Source: Lumbricus terrestris
Taxonomy: Eukaryota > Annelida > Clitellata > Crassiclitellata > Lumbricidae
Length of the DNA stretch: 64,000 nt
Reading direction: 5' to 3'
NCBI GenBank assembly: GCA_949752735.1
Contig: OX457042.1
Coordinates: 29,363,616 to 29,427,615 of the forward strand
Shown here: in pieces, positions 50,426-62,210 of the stretch
Numbering within the stretch: position 1 is the first letter of the stretch
Layout: every line of letters starts with the position of its first letter
Position numbers and translations under genes: made by a program
Notes under the pieces: generated by a model
Database searches by the model: none
Told to the model about the DNA's origin: nothing
The model's input: only the letters and a program-made list of their open reading frames with translations

Positions 50426-50979
50426 TATGGTATTGGCATTGCCAGGGCTAACTGAGACTCATGTATTTTCAAATCGTGTTTATTCATTATTTATTCATTA
50501 ATTTGTTTTAGAAATTTATTCATCGAGCTTTGTGCTCTTTGGCTATGAAGTAGCTCATGGTTCCTTTCACTCTTTGGTCACATAGCATTGAGCCTTCTCA
50601 GTTGTTAGCACCTCCACTTAAAATGGGTTCGCGCTGCACTTACTACCTCAGAATAATTTGACTGCTTTCTACCAGTTGCTCAAGACCGTTTTCTTTGGCC
50701 GTCTCTGGGCTAAGTGTAGATCTGAGTAGACTAAGCACATCGGTCAAATGCATGGGTCCATGATTTTGTAATTCTCGTCTTGTAGCCATTGAAAAATATA
50801 GATAAAAATACCATGTTTGAAACAATTTAGGACTGCATTAAAGCATTGGACCTGGGGGCCGCATGTACAAATATTTATGCTGAAGTCTATTGTCACATTA
50901 TAATTAAAAATTGTATTCATTCTTTTTTTGTGATACTATTAATAAAATTCTGGGTTCTTGTTTTCAGATGTTCCTGCAG

Positions 50980-52985
50980 TCATCGATCTGTAACAAAGAT
51001 CGTCGTCATTGCCGTGTTGCAAACGAACTAATAAATGAATCAAGAACTTCATTTTTTTCATAGCCAACTTGAAAGCTCTGATAATCCACGGGATCGATGG
51101 CGCATCTCCCAACATCTTCTGCACTCGAAAGATACTGTCGATTGCCAACGCTCATACTCTGAAAATCAAATTCTGTGTTTTCGCTTTGCTGCATTTTTTA
51201 TCAACAAGATTAACAATTTAAAATGTAAAATTGCTAAATGTACTGCTTATTTATTATGGAATGACCTGCTGCTTGACTCTGATTTCTCTGGATCTGCCTT
51301 CAGTGACTTGCCACCTGTCGCCTACTTTGAAGTCTACAATCTTCTTAAAAGCATGGCTCCTAAATTATCCCAAATGGATTTCATACCAACATCTCTTATA
51401 CTTTCCTGCTCTGATATTTTCTCCCACCTTATTGCACGCTTGGCCAATCTCTTTTGCGGGAGGGCATTTTCCGTCATGCTTCAAATTTGCTCTAGTTACA
51501 CCCTTGCTTAAAAAACCTAACCTCGACTCTTCAGCAATCTTTCAAACTTCAGACCTATCTCCAGCCTTAATAACATTTCTAAGATCCTTGAACGTTTGTT
51601 TCTCACTCATATTAAAAAACATCACTTCTTGTCCCAACTTCAGTCCTTATCAGTCAGCTTACCGCAAAGGCTATTCCACTGAGACCGCCCTTGTCTCTAC
51701 ACTTGGTAGCATCTTCTCGTCTATTGATAACGGGAAAGCCTGCCTCTCAGTATGTCTTGACCTCAGTGCAGCCTTTGACACTATTGACCATCAGTTACTT
51801 CTTTCAAGACTTGCCAATAGCTTTGGCGTCTCTGGAACAGCCTTAAACTGGTTAGCTTCTTACCTGCGTGACCGGAATCAGCAGGTCGGCATTGGGACCG
51901 CTCGGTCTGAGTCCACTGTTTGCACTGCTGGAGTTCCACATGGATCTGTTCTTGGCCTCTTACTATTTACTGTCTTTACTTCCCCAATCAGTTGCATTGC
52001 TTATCACTTTGGAATCCAATTGCAACAGTATGCAGATGACACCCAGCTTCATATTGCTTTGTGACACACTGATCAGTCGGGCAAACTTAAACTTGAAGAG
52101 TGCCTTTCATCTATGTACTCCTGGTTTTGTTTCAATAGTTTGGCCATAAACCCTGACAGGTCTGAGGCAATTTTTGTTTGGGTCACGCCAGCACCTGCAC
52201 TCTTTCCCTCCACTTTCTAATATCGACCTTGCCTGCACTGCTGTGCATCTGTCAGACACTGTCAAAACACTTGGTATAACCCTAGACAATAAGCTCACAT
52301 TTTGACCGCACATAACAAGCATTTGTAAATCTTGTATCTATCACACTCGGGCAATACGTCACATCAGGTCGGCCCTGACTTTGTATATGTCTCTAACCAT
52401 TGCCTGTTCTCTTGTCTCCTCTTGCCTTGATTATGCTAACGCCGTTTTTGTGGGTACCAGACACTGAGCTCAACAGGATGCAACACATCCAAAACTCCTT
52501 AGCGCGTGTTGTGCTGCGTGCCCCAATACAAACTAATTCCTCAGCCCTACTCCATCAATTGCACTGGCTTCCTGTTTGGTACAGGATAAAATTGAAATTG
52601 GCATGCCTTACCTACAAATACCTCATCATCAACACACCTTACCTTCAGTCACTACTAACTCCTTACGTTCCTTATCGTTGCTTGCGTTCATCGGGTACAA
52701 ATCTTTTAGCTGAACCTCGATGCAAAACAGTTATGGGCTCGCATGCATTCCATGTCTCTGCACCCAGGGAATGGAATCGACTTCCACTCTGTCTTCGAAG
52801 CTCAATTTCACTTCCTTCAAAAAGTGGCTCAATACTCACTACTTCTCCTTGGCTTTCAAGCACGTGGATCTTTGACTGCAGTCTTCCTCTGGCTGCTGAC
52901 TATCCGCCCCTCAGATTCACATTTTGGTGTGACATTGCGCGCATTACAAATTAATTTAATAATATTAATAATAATTATAATAAAG
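50980..52985 (+). pseudogene. CR1/L2/Jockey-group LINE, 5'-truncated ORF2 with reverse transcriptase
   Basis: Plus frames give the region before the fingers (LLKSMAPKLSQMDFIPTSLI, CSDIFSHLIARLANL), fingers and palm (SAYRKGYSTETALVS; motif A CLDLSAAFDTIDHQLLLSRL; GVPHGSVLGLLLF with Leu where the family has Pro; catalytic YADD in QQYADDTQLH), then the thumb in other frames (HLSDTVKTLGITLDNKLTF, HWLPVWYRIKLKLACLTYKY). The endonuclease domain is missing. Stops and shifts near 51510, 52062 and 52220-52460 make it dead. It ends in an (AAT)n-like tail, about 52955-52985, unlike the GCGCTATATAAAT tail of the other family. Confidence 0.88.
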
Positions 52986-53207
52986 TAACAGGCCTCATGG
53001 AAAGCAGTTTCGCAGCATTCCCCAAAAATTCTGCATCAATGGTCATTGTAGTGCAGCAGGAAGTAGGAACTTGATAGGAGATGTAGCATTTTAAGTTTTG
53101 TAGTGATCACAGATTGAGAACGTGCAAAAATATGAATATAAATTATGATTAATTGTTATGTCCCATTTGGAACAATATGAAGATTGCTGCTTTTCTCATT
53201 TCATTCA

Positions 53208-55110
53208 TTACAATGGGTTATAACTGTTGTAATATGTATGCTTTTGAATCTTCTTCTTCATTGTCCATGGGCTGACAGCCCGTAGGTGTCCACTGTGCAC
53301 TTGACTATTCTCTTCCATGATTCCCTGTCCTGTGCTCGGTGTGTCAGCTCCTGCACATTCATCCCACTCCACTCTTCTATGTCCTGCAACCATTCTCTGC
53401 ATGGTCTTCCCCTTCTCCCCACTCTCCATGATTCCCGTCACTATGCTCTTTGTCTTTCTATCGTCACTCACTCTTTGGATGTGTCCAAATAGTTTAAGTT
53501 TCCTTTTCATTATGGTTTCTACCATATCTGGTTTGCTATTGAGTCTTCTTCGCACTTCTATGTTAGTTATTTTCTGTGTCCAGTTTATCTGCAGTATTCT
53601 CCTATAACAGTACATTTCGAATGCTAATATCCTCTGTTTCTCCTCCTTTTTAGTGCCCAGGTTTCGCATGCATGCAATGCCGTGCTGAATATGCATGTTT
53701 CTAATATTCTTTTCTTTATGCTATGTGACATTGTTTTACTCCTCCATATGTTGTTGAATCTCGCCGTTATCCCTTTTGCTTTGTTTATTCTTCTAATCTC
53801 CTTCGTGCGGTTGTTATCCGACGTTAGTAGGCTCCCTAAGTAAACGAATTCTGTAACATTTTAGATGTTTTCTCCTCTAAATTTGATATTCTTTTCTATT
53901 TCTTCTTTCTCAAATGCCTTTGTCTTTGTCTTTCCGATGTTGATTTTCAAGTGTGCCTTTTCTCCCGCTCTATCCAACAGTTTCACATTCTCGCAGTATG
54001 TCAAAATTCTCCTGTAGGAGATCTACGTCATCCGCAAATCTTAGATTGTTAATTGTTTGTCCTTGCACCGATATTTCCGTCCCGTTGTCCTGTATCTCAT
54101 CCATTGCTCTTTCCAAGTATCCAATGAATTCAATGGGTGAGACGGGATCTCCCTGCTTTGTTCCTACATTGATTTTAAACCATTCACTTTGTTCCTTATC
54201 TATCCTTACCGCTGCCTTTGACTGTTCGCCGGTATTTTGCAGAATTTGCACCAGTTGTTTTCCCACTCCATAGGATCGGAGAGTTGTCCATATTACATTC
54301 TCTTTGACCGAGTCGAATGCTTTTTGGAATATAACTCTGCCTTTCCTTTTTGCTTTTTCTGCTATTAGTCTTAAATCAGTATTTGCTGTACGGTACTTCT
54401 CTCGCTTCTGAATTCTGCTTGTTCATCTGCAATCTGTTTCTCCAGTTGACCCCTTAGTCTGTATGTTAGTACCTTCATCATCACTTTACCCATATGACTC
54501 AGTGCAATTGTTCTATAGTTCTTACATTCCATCAGGTCACCCTTCTTTGGTAGTACTGTCAAGATAGATTTTGTCCACACCTGGGATCTTTTCCTCCCTC
54601 CATTTTGGTTGCATAATTTGTGTATTTCTTTATGTAGTTCTTCTCCCGCCATTATCATTTCTCCCGTTATCCCATCTTCTCCGGGACTTTTTCCTTTTTT
54701 TACAGTTGTTTGATTGCCTGCTGTACTTCCTCGTATAAGATGTAATTTTCGGTGTCGTCTATTGCCGGTGGACTAATCGTTTCTAGTTCTATATGTGTTC
54801 TGTTATCGTCGCTCTGGCCGTTGTATAGTTCACTGCAATATTGCGTCCATCTTTGTCTGCTACAACACATAGTCAAACAACATTTATCCTTATCCATTAT
54901 TATATTTCTGTCTTTGTCCTTTATTGCTGTTTGTTTCGGTTGCCATTTCCTGCCTACCTCCTTTACAAACTTATATGCCTCCCTTGTTTTCTCTTCTATT
55001 GTGCACTTCTCAATCTGATTGCATTTTTTCTCTATCCACTCCTGTTTATCTTTCTTTGATGAGATCTTTACTCTGTTACACAAATTTTTGTATTGTGCTG
55101 TAATTTACTG
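53208..55110 (-). pseudogene. RTE-clade LINE remnant, 5'-truncated
   Basis: Minus strand from about 55083: KKDKQEWIEKKCNQIEKCTI and REAYKFVKEVGRKWQPKQ (linker after the endonuclease), VWTKSILTVLPKKGDLMECK then NYRTIALSHMGKVMMK (fingers), an altered INNLRFADDVDLLQENF with FADD, GDPVSPIEFIGYLERAM, and the C-terminal FEMYCYRRILQINW ... KLKLFGHIQRV of RTE/BovB type. Several frame breaks. The 3' end is an 'agaagaag' tract near 53245. Confidence 0.86.
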
Positions 55111-55407
55111 TGAATCTTTCAGTCTAATTTTCATTTCCCTTTTTTTCTCGCTAGTTCTAAAGTATCTGAATCATACTCTTCGGATTGACTTAATTTTTTT
55201 GACTATGTGTTGTAGTAATTTCTATTTAGTAACAAATATGAAGTGCTTGTACCCTCAGATATCTAGTACCAATATTTGAGATTGTTTATTGTTGGAGTGT
55301 TTACTAGTTTTTTTGTTTAAGGTGTATGTGCTTTATGCGCAACGTTATAGTTTTTTTGTTGCAATTACGGTTGTCATTCAGCCGATTGAACTGTAGTTCA
55401 TGATTGG

Positions 55408-56325
55408 CAGGGATGGGCAAATTACAGGGCAGCATGTAATTCAATTACAAATTACCAATTACTGGAGAAAATGTAATTGAATTACAAATTACTTTTGACT
55501 CAGAGCCTCAAATTACAAATTACGTAATTTCAATTACATCAATTACAAATTACTTTGGGGCTTAAATCATTAGAATAAAACCTCAAGCAGCAAGTGCATG
55601 CCCTTTCCCTTATTTCTATGTGTAGTCTATCATTATTTATTGTGTAGCCCTCTTTTAGAAGCAGCAGCCGTTCAAACAAGTTAGGCCTATCTGATCGTTT
55701 GTTATGCCTTGCAATCATGCCTGTAAAACTAAAGAGCCTATATCTATCTACTGGTGCAGACAAAGGCAGGGCATCATTAAATTGTATTTTAAAGAATTTA
55801 TTGGTAGTTGTAGAGCTATGAGGCATTATTAGTTCCCTTTTCTGTCATATTCCATATGCTGCAAAATTTCTAAATCGCTTTTGTTTCTGCTAGTCGACTT
55901 AATTTAGGGTCACTAACACGCTGCACATTAAAACCATTGAATTCTTCATCTTCCTCTTCTTCTTTTTGACCACTAGATGCTCAGTATTTTGTTCGCTACC
56001 AGTGGTATATTCAGATGTTGTTGCTTGCAACTCATGTATTCCTTTAGTTTGGTCTGCAAACTGTGCAGGTAGCCACGTAACTTAAAATACGGTTGATTCA
56101 CTGTTGCAAGAATCGCATGATTCATCACAGAAGTTTAATATAGGCCATTCAAAGTAATTTGATTTTGTAGAATGTAATTGAAATTACAAATTACAGGAAG
56201 AAATGTAATTGAATTACAAATTACAAATTACTTTGATGCAGAGCATCAAATTACAAATCACCAATTACAATTGTAATTTAAATTACGTAATTTCAATTAC
56301 TCAATTAAATTACTGCCCATCCCTG
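55408..56325 (-). mobile_element. hAT element, internal-deletion derivative
   Basis: 918 bp with an exact 8-bp TSD ATGATTGG (55400-55407, 56326-56333). TIRs CAGGGATGGGCA / TGCCCATCCCTG. Sub-ends consist of many 'tgtaattgaattacaaatta' units. Between them is the end of a transposase gene (55539-55826, minus). Autonomous relatives would be needed for movement. Confidence 0.95.
55539..55826 (-). pseudogene. hAT transposase C-terminal (dimerisation) remnant
   Basis: The reading frame includes DALPLSAPVDRYRLFSFTGM and DRPNLFERLLLLKEGY, the hAT dimerisation motif ('LP.SAP.ER.FS.AG.I...R.RLS...FE.LLLLK'). It is open to a stop at the repeat border, but the catalytic core is missing. Confidence 0.82.
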
Positions 56326-56333
56326 ATGATTGG

Positions 56334-57880
56334 CTTATACCAAATGATTTATATTTGTTCGTTTCTTTCGTAATAATTCCGGCACTTAAGTTGAGATCAT
56401 TTCTGTTGCATATTATATAATATTATGACTGCAATGTGATCAATTCTGCAATGACTGATACATTTCTGTAGAACTTATTCTTTTATCTTTGTATTCACAC
56501 CTAGGCTTTCGGTTATATCCTGCCATCTTGCCACTATTCAATTAAATGTTTATTCTAGATGATCATCGTCAGCAGGGCTTCCTTTTAAGACTTGCCCTTT
56601 GAAAAAATTGTAGTTGTATCTTATTATCCCTCTTCAGCTGTTTTACTTTTGGTTTCAATGAATATTGTAAGTAAGTAAGTAAGTATATACTTTGTTGAAC
56701 CGCCTGCAAACGCACTGCGGGAACAATGTACAAGAACAGAATAATTAATGCAAGTATACAATCAAGACAAATAGAAATATGCAATTGTGGTTGTGGTTTT
56801 AAATGTAGATTTCAGTAAATTTATGTAGACCTTACTAGAACATGACTAATTATGAATTTTGATTTTTTACATGTCTTTTTGCTGATCACTTAGCATTTTG
56901 GAAGACTTTAAAGTTAATTTTTATTTCTTGATCCTGTTCTAAAAGGGTACAATTTGCTGAAAATTGCTTCTATTATTATTCATGGCACTTGTCACACAAT
57001 TGCTAATAGTGTACCGAAAATTGATTAAATTCAACTTAACCTGCTTTAATGAATAATATAAATTTTTTCTTTTAGGATTTTTTTCCTAAAAGGTGTTTTT
57101 AGCGTGATTGGTACTGACCATTATGTTCCGTTAAAGGCTATTGTTGCTGTTATTGCGCTATTGCTAATAGTATGACTTGAAAAATGCTGGAGATTGTACT
57201 AGTATCATTGCTATTAGTATTATGATTACTAATTATCAATTATTACTAACAATAGGATTACTGTTATTTATATTAGTTACTATTGTTAATACTGCTACTA
57301 TAACTAGCATCAGTACTGTTATGATGTTAGTATAAAATGCATTCCTATTATGTAATAACATTGCAGACTTTCAAATTAATGTTTTTTCATATTAACTATT
57401 GAGTTCTCTATTATAATCCTCTTACTTGACTTTTTGCTAGTGTAAGACTGATGCCTATCTTAAGAGCTTATTTTACTGAAATACTCTCATTCTGTGTTTA
57501 ATCTAATAATTTGCATGCTTAGATCTCAGCAATTGTGACTATCCAATGTAAGCAGTTGCATACTGGAAATCAGGGCCCATCCCTGTTTAAACTATTGCTC
57601 TTTTACGGCTTCGTTTATACTTGATGATTGTTTGATTGGTAATGTTGATGAGTTTAAATGTAATAAACTCGTTGACTTTAACCAGTTATAATGCTGACAC
57701 TAATAAAATTTATCATTGGGTTTTCCTGTTCTAGTATATTACGGTATTGAATAGTTCACTTTAATTACTAATTCTGATGAAAATATCAAGGTTCATTGTA
57801 TAGAAGTAGCACTGAAGGTTCCATTTAGTAGCCTATACGGCTTTTTAAAAGTTGCCTTGACATGCACATGTAGACACCTA
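56334..57880. other. Nothing identifiable
   Basis: AT-rich, no ORF or repeat family recognised; a short (GTAA)n run at 56669-56685 precedes 'tactttgttgaaccgcctg'. Confidence 0.4.
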
Positions 57881-57889
57881 ATAAACTTT

Positions 57890-58130
57890 GTCAAGTACCA
57901 TTATTTTTCCATGTATATTATTGTACAAAGCTGGGCATCTTACTTTGTAAAGTTACATTACCGTTCCATGTAGAAAGATAGGCCCCTTAATTTGTAAAGT
58001 TAGATTACCTTTCTTTATAGAAACCTAAGCAACTTTGTCAAGTATCATTACCTTTCTATAATAGAAAGCTGAGCGCCTTACTTTGTAAAGTTAGATTACC
58101 TTTCTTTATAGAAACATAAGCAGCTTACTC
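57890..58130. repeat. Four-copy tandem repeat, about 60 bp
   Basis: Units read 'actttgtaaagttagattac' plus 'ctttctttatagaaac' plus 'ctaagc'. The array ends where the LTR appears to begin (about 58134). Confidence 0.85.
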
Positions 58131-58133
58131 AGT

Positions 58134-58985
58134 TGTGTTGGTGATGTATCTCCTCCTTATCAGACACGACTCATAATGACGAGGTTGTGGTTTTTAAACT
58201 TTAATGAAGATACTATAGTGAAGAATACTATAAAGTTAAATCAGTAAATTAGATAGGCTGGCTAAACGTCTCTTGAAAGACGGAAGTCCGATGTTCATCC
58301 CCGGTCCACCGTTCCCTGTCCGGATGGCCGAACCACGTGGCAGCCCGTCCCCCTGGAATGATAGCGCACTAGTCACCCAGACGTCTCCACGCAGTTCAGC
58401 CCCCAGACACACTCCACGACCGTCCTCTTCCAACTCCGATTCAGAAGTGCCCTCGTCCAGCCGTCGTCGGTCGGTCCCAACGCCGATTGGTCGATTGGTG
58501 CCACTACCTTCCGACGCCTGGCCAATCGTCTTCGTAGCGGGCCTTCGTTGGCCCGTCCGCCAAAGACGCTGTCCCCGCGAGTAGTGTCCGCTGGAAGGGT
58601 GGTCTGGTTCACGACCGTGGGTGTCAGGGTACCCCGGGTTGGGTGGAGGGCGACGATGGGCGTCAGATGACAAAGGCCAGCTCCTCCATTAGTACGGGCG
58701 TAATGCGATCTTAATGCGCCTCGGCCCGATCGGTTCGTCGCCCCCTCGTCGGGCTTCAGTCGCCATTTTGTTGATTTATTAGAGGCCCGACGAGAGGACG
58801 CCCCGCTATGAAATCCGATCGGACCTGGCGGAGCAGAGTTCTTATCAGCCGGCCGGCTGTCATCTGCCCCAACGGTTCGTCGACCCTCCACCGGCGGCTG
58901 CACTCCCATGACCTTTAGCGCTTCTATAGCGCCGTAGTACAGGCAGATCGTCGTGAATCATGTTCACCCGGGCTCCACCGTGACA
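58134..58985 (-). repeat. Presumed 3' LTR
   Basis: Read on the minus strand it begins TGTCACGG at 58985 directly after the purine tract and would end in ...CACCAACACA near 58134. The low-coordinate border is uncertain: TGTGTTGG (58134) or TGTTGG (58136). It is GC-rich in its first 650 bp. ATTAAA occurs near its end (about 58199-58206). The other LTR lies outside the window, so neither border can be confirmed. Confidence 0.6.
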
Positions 58986-58998
58986 TCCCTCCCACCCG
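58986..58998 (-). promoter_or_regulatory. Polypurine tract (plus-strand primer site)
   Basis: Minus strand CGGGTGGGAGGGA, directly followed by the LTR start TGTCAC. This is the expected position for priming second-strand synthesis. Confidence 0.75.
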
Positions 58999-59175
58999 AG
59001 ATGATTCCGACGATCGTGACGATCTCCTGGCGTTGTTGGTCCTCGCTTTCTTCTTTCCCGTCGGATGATTGTTCCTCAGGAAACACACACAAAAAACAGC
59101 TTTAGTCATATGTAGCCTACATATTTACAGACGGCAGGGTCAGATCCCGCCGGTGTCCCGGTCTCACTGTCTCCG

Positions 59176-60051
59176 TCAAATCCTTGACAGGAAGTCGGCG
59201 GCTACATTCTTTGGGCCTGGACGATACTTAAAGCAAATGTTAAATTCTTGTAGCGTCAGCGCCCAGCGAGCGAGCTTTGCGCTCTTTGGAGCGGCTTCAG
59301 TCAGGAAAGACAATGGATTATGATCCGAAAAGATGGTTATGCTACATAGAAAGATCCAGGGGCGAAAGCGTTTTAGCGCCCAAATGACAGCATACGCTTC
59401 TCTTTCAATTGTTGACCACCGCGTCTGAACATCTGTTAACTTCGCGCTTGCAAAAGAAATGGGGCGTTCATGCCCCTCATCAGACCATTGAAAAAGGCAA
59501 CAACCTACCGCGGATCCACTGGCGTCCACAGACAAACCAAACTCTCTTGAGAAATCAATTACATGTAATTTGACAGCGTTACTTAAGTCACTTTTGAGCT
59601 TATCGAGTGCCCTCTGGTGTTCCACACTCCAGGGCACTTTCGTTGGAATATGCTTCTGCGTCAAGTCGGTTATCACTCGAGCAGTCTCAGCTAAAGACGG
59701 TATAAAGTTTCGAAAATAGCTGAAAAAGCCAATGAGTCGTCTCACCTCCTTCTTCGTGGTGGGTGGTTGGATCTGGTCTAATCCTGCAATTTTCTCCGGA
59801 TCTGGTTCAATTATCCCGGATCCAATCACATGACCAACAAAAGTCGCATGACTCTGCCCAAAACTACATTTCTTTAAGCTAAGAGTCAGACCAGACACTT
59901 TGATAGTCCTAAGAAATCCTTCCAAGTGAGCAAAATGCTCTTCCCAAGACATCGAAAACACCGCCATGTCGTCTACAAAGGGCTCGGTGAAGTCACGGAT
60001 GGGATGCAAAATGTTATACACACAACGGATAAAAGTGTTACTAGCTGACTT
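59176..60051 (-). pseudogene. Gypsy pol: second half of reverse transcriptase and RNase H
   Basis: Starts at the LINE insertion point. Contains the RT catalytic FVDDMAVFS (YVDD type), LTLSLKKCSFGQ, FVGHVIGSGIIEPDPEKI, RRLIGFFSYFRNFIPSLAET, then RNase H with VDASGSAVGCCLFQW, STIEREAYAVIWAL and FSDHNPLSF. It ends GPKNVAADFLSRI and a stop at 59176-59178. There is no integrase after it. Intact within this piece. Confidence 0.93.
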
Positions 60052-61341
60052 AAGAAGAAACCAAATACAACATCTTGTGAAGAACACAGAACCATCAGCC
60101 TGCTCACCCATGCATCCAAAATCATGGTAAGAATACTGGCAAAGAGAGTTCTGGGAAAAACAGAGTCAATCGGAGGACAAGGAGACGACCAATTCGGTTT
60201 CAGGAAAGGGGTGGGAACAAGAGACGCTATCGGAACATTGCGAATACTAACAGAAAGGAGCTGTCAGAATGGACAGGACGTATATATATGTTTTGTGGAT
60301 TATGAAAAGGCATTTGATAGAGTCAACTGGAGAAAGCTACTACATGTACTGAGGAGGATGGGAATAGACTGGAGAGACAGAAGATTGATAGGAAATTTAT
60401 ACATGGGGCAGAAAGTAAGAATAAGAATCGACGGAGAGTACTCAGAACCAGGAAAGGTGGGCAGAGGAGTAAGACAGGGATGCCCGCTATCGCCTCTTTT
60501 ATTCAACATATACATAGAAGAACTGGTTAGAGAAGCGCTAGATGATCTGGAAGAAGGCATAAAAGTGGGAGGAAGATGGATTAAGGCGCTGAGGTTTGCA
60601 GACGATCAGGCCATGTTGGCAAGAAGCCAGAAGGGGCTGCAAGAAGTCATGGACAGATTGAACACAACGTCAATTGAATACGGCATGAGGATCAACATCA
60701 AGAAGACAAAAGTATTGAAGATCAGCAAGGGAGAAGAAACTGCAGTCAACATCCAAATAGAAGGCAAGGAGATAGAACAGGTGAAGGAATTTTGCTACCT
60801 GGGAAGCTTGATGACAACAGACGCTAAATGTCATAAGGAAATCAGAAGAAGGATCGCAATGGGAAAGGAGGCGTTCGCGAAAAGAGGAGAACTACTACGA
60901 GGAAAGCTAAACAGAAACCTCAAGAAAAGAATGATAAAAACACTGGTGTGGAGTGTGGTGTTGTATGGTTCCGAAACCTGGACCATGAGAAAAGAGGACA
61001 TAAAGAAAATTGAAGCGTTTGAAATGTGGACTTGGAGAAAAATGGAGAAGATCAGCTGGACGGAACACAGAACAAATGAGGAAGTGCTGGAAAGGATTGG
61101 AGAGGAAAGAACAATGATAAAAACAATCAGAGAAAGACAAAAGAAATGGATTGGGCATACGCTAAGAGGAGACAACCTGTTAAAAACTGTGATAGAAGGC
61201 AAAATGGAGGGGAAAAGAACAAGAGGAAGACCACGACAGATGATGTTGGACATGATGATGACGAGGATTGGATACCAAAGACTAAAGGAGAAGGCCCAGC
61301 GGAGGGAAGAGTGGCGACATTGGACAGCCGAACCTGCCTAG
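60052..61341 (+). CDS. RTE-clade reverse transcriptase, open reading frame of truncated LINE
   Basis: Open from the truncation point (first ATG 60124). Fingers: EEHRTISLLTHASKIM, DDQFGFRKGVGTRDAI. Motif A: YICFVDYEKAFDRVNW. Motif B: GVRQGCPLSPLLFNIYIEEL. Catalytic: ALRFADDQAMLA. Then YGMRINIKKTKVLKIS and the C-terminal VVLYGSETWTMRKEDIKK, EAFEMWTWRKMEKISW, RTRGRPRQMMLDMMM of RTE/BovB-type elements. No stop in about 430 codons and all catalytic residues present, but no endonuclease or promoter. A young copy, probably not mobile on its own. Confidence 0.93.
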   Translation, partial: KKKPNTTSCEEHRTISLLTHASKIMVRILAKRVLGKTESIGGQGDDQFGFRKGVGTRDAIGTLRILTERSCQNGQDVYICFVDYEKAFDRVNWRKLLHVLRRMGIDWRDRRLIGNLYMGQKVRIRIDGEYSEPGKVGRGVRQGCPLSPLLFNIYIEELVREALDDLEEGIKVGGRWIKALRFADDQAMLARSQKGLQEVMDRLNTTSIEYGMRINIKKTKVLKISKGEETAVNIQIEGKEIEQVKEFCYLGSLMTTDAKCHKEIRRRIAMGKEAFAKRGELLRGKLNRNLKKRMIKTLVWSVVLYGSETWTMRKEDIKKIEAFEMWTWRKMEKISWTEHRTNEEVLERIGEERTMIKTIRERQKKWIGHTLRGDNLLKTVIEGKMEGKRTRGRPRQMMLDMMMTRIGYQRLKEKAQRREEWRHWTAEPA

Positions 61342-61362
61342 GGACAGAGAACCAGAAGAAGA
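60052..61362 (+). mobile_element. RTE-clade LINE insertion, 5'-truncated, within gypsy pol
   Basis: 1311 bp flanked by the exact 9-bp direct repeat AGCTGACTT (60043-60051, 61363-61371), the signature of target-primed insertion. 5'-truncated within the RT fingers; the 3' end is a short 'agaagaaga' tract. It lies antisense to the gypsy gene and splits it inside the RT, just after MPFGLKSA. Confidence 0.95.
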
Positions 61363-61371
61363 AGCTGACTT

Positions 61372-61824
61372 GAGGCCGAACGGCATACGTGTGAATTCAA
61401 AAAGGCCTTCATCGCACACAAAAGCAGTAAGATATCGAGAAGATTCTTTCACCGGAAGCTGCCAATAGCCGCTCTTTGCGTCAAAACAACTAATGAAACG
61501 CGCCTTCCCAACCTTCTGAAGAACATCCCTCACATTCGGAGTAGGGTAGCAGTCGCCTTTTGAATGTATATTCACGTGCCTGTAGTCCAATGCCAGTCTT
61601 ACACCCTTCCGACCGTCTGGTCCCTTTAGTACACAGACGATCGGACTGGCCATTTCACTGGTCGACGGAACAATAATGCCTAAGTCCTGCATCTCTTGTA
61701 TCTGTCGGGCCACTTCCGGTTTGAGTAGTTCCGGAATCCGATACGCGCGCAAGCGTTTGGGTTTGAAGCCAGGTAGGATTTTAATTTCATGCTCCATGAT
61801 CGGACAGAAGCCTGGTTTCTCTTA
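61372..61824 (-). pseudogene. Gypsy pol: first half of reverse transcriptase
   Basis: Encodes MEHEIKILPGFKPKRLRAYR, RQIQEMQDLGIIVPSTSEMA, VLKGPDGRKGVRLALDYRHV, DVLQKVGKARFISCFDAKSG with the first catalytic Asp, YWQLPV and FEFTRMPFGLKSA, where the LINE cuts it. An in-frame stop (TAA, 61822-61824) separates it from the upstream LLDRYPEVF. Confidence 0.92.
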
Positions 61825-62210
61825 AAATACCTCGGGGTACCGGTCTAGAAGTGTTAACAGTTGTTGTTTTTCTGAGTCAGATAGGTGAGCAAGTTTAACA
61901 GGATCAATGATTGTACTGGGCAGAGGGTGGGTGTCCTTGTACTCTTCAACGACTTCCACGGACCCGAAATCCTCATCCCGATCAAACACAACTGAACAAT
62001 TATCTACAATTGCCTCTTCGATCCGTTCATTGTACTTCCGGATCTTGTTGGCATGCACATGTCTATGGGTGCCCTCTATATCGATGATGTAAGAATAGGG
62101 TGACTTGACTCTAACTACAGTTCCTGGACCCCTCCAACGGTTATAGAACTTGGCCCCATTACTATCTGGCGCAAGGAGGATGATTATGCCCCACCTGATA
62201 TCGCCTATCC
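61825..62210 (-). pseudogene. Gypsy pol: GPY/F-like integrase tail and linker to RT
   Basis: LLAPDSNGAKFYNRWRGPGT and SPYSYIIDIEGTHRHVHANK form a GPY/F-like module, the usual end of gypsy integrases. An acidic linker follows, then LSDSEKQQLLTLLDRYPEVF, the usual start of a gypsy RT domain. This directly shows integrase joined to RT in that order. A frameshift near 62195 separates it from the integrase core. Confidence 0.88.

Noticed and set aside
53286..55279. Plus-strand open frames in 53.3-55.3 kb
   Set aside because: Complement of the RTE LINE remnant; hydrophobic, serine-rich shadow translations.
58236..58909. Open frames of 145 and 178 codons on the minus strand and 103 on the plus strand
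   Set aside because: They lie in the presumed LTR, which is GC-rich with few stops; no domain pattern, and overlapping frames on both strands.
60300..61253. Minus-strand open frames within the LINE at 60-61.3 kb
   Set aside because: Shadows of the long plus-strand reverse-transcriptase frame.
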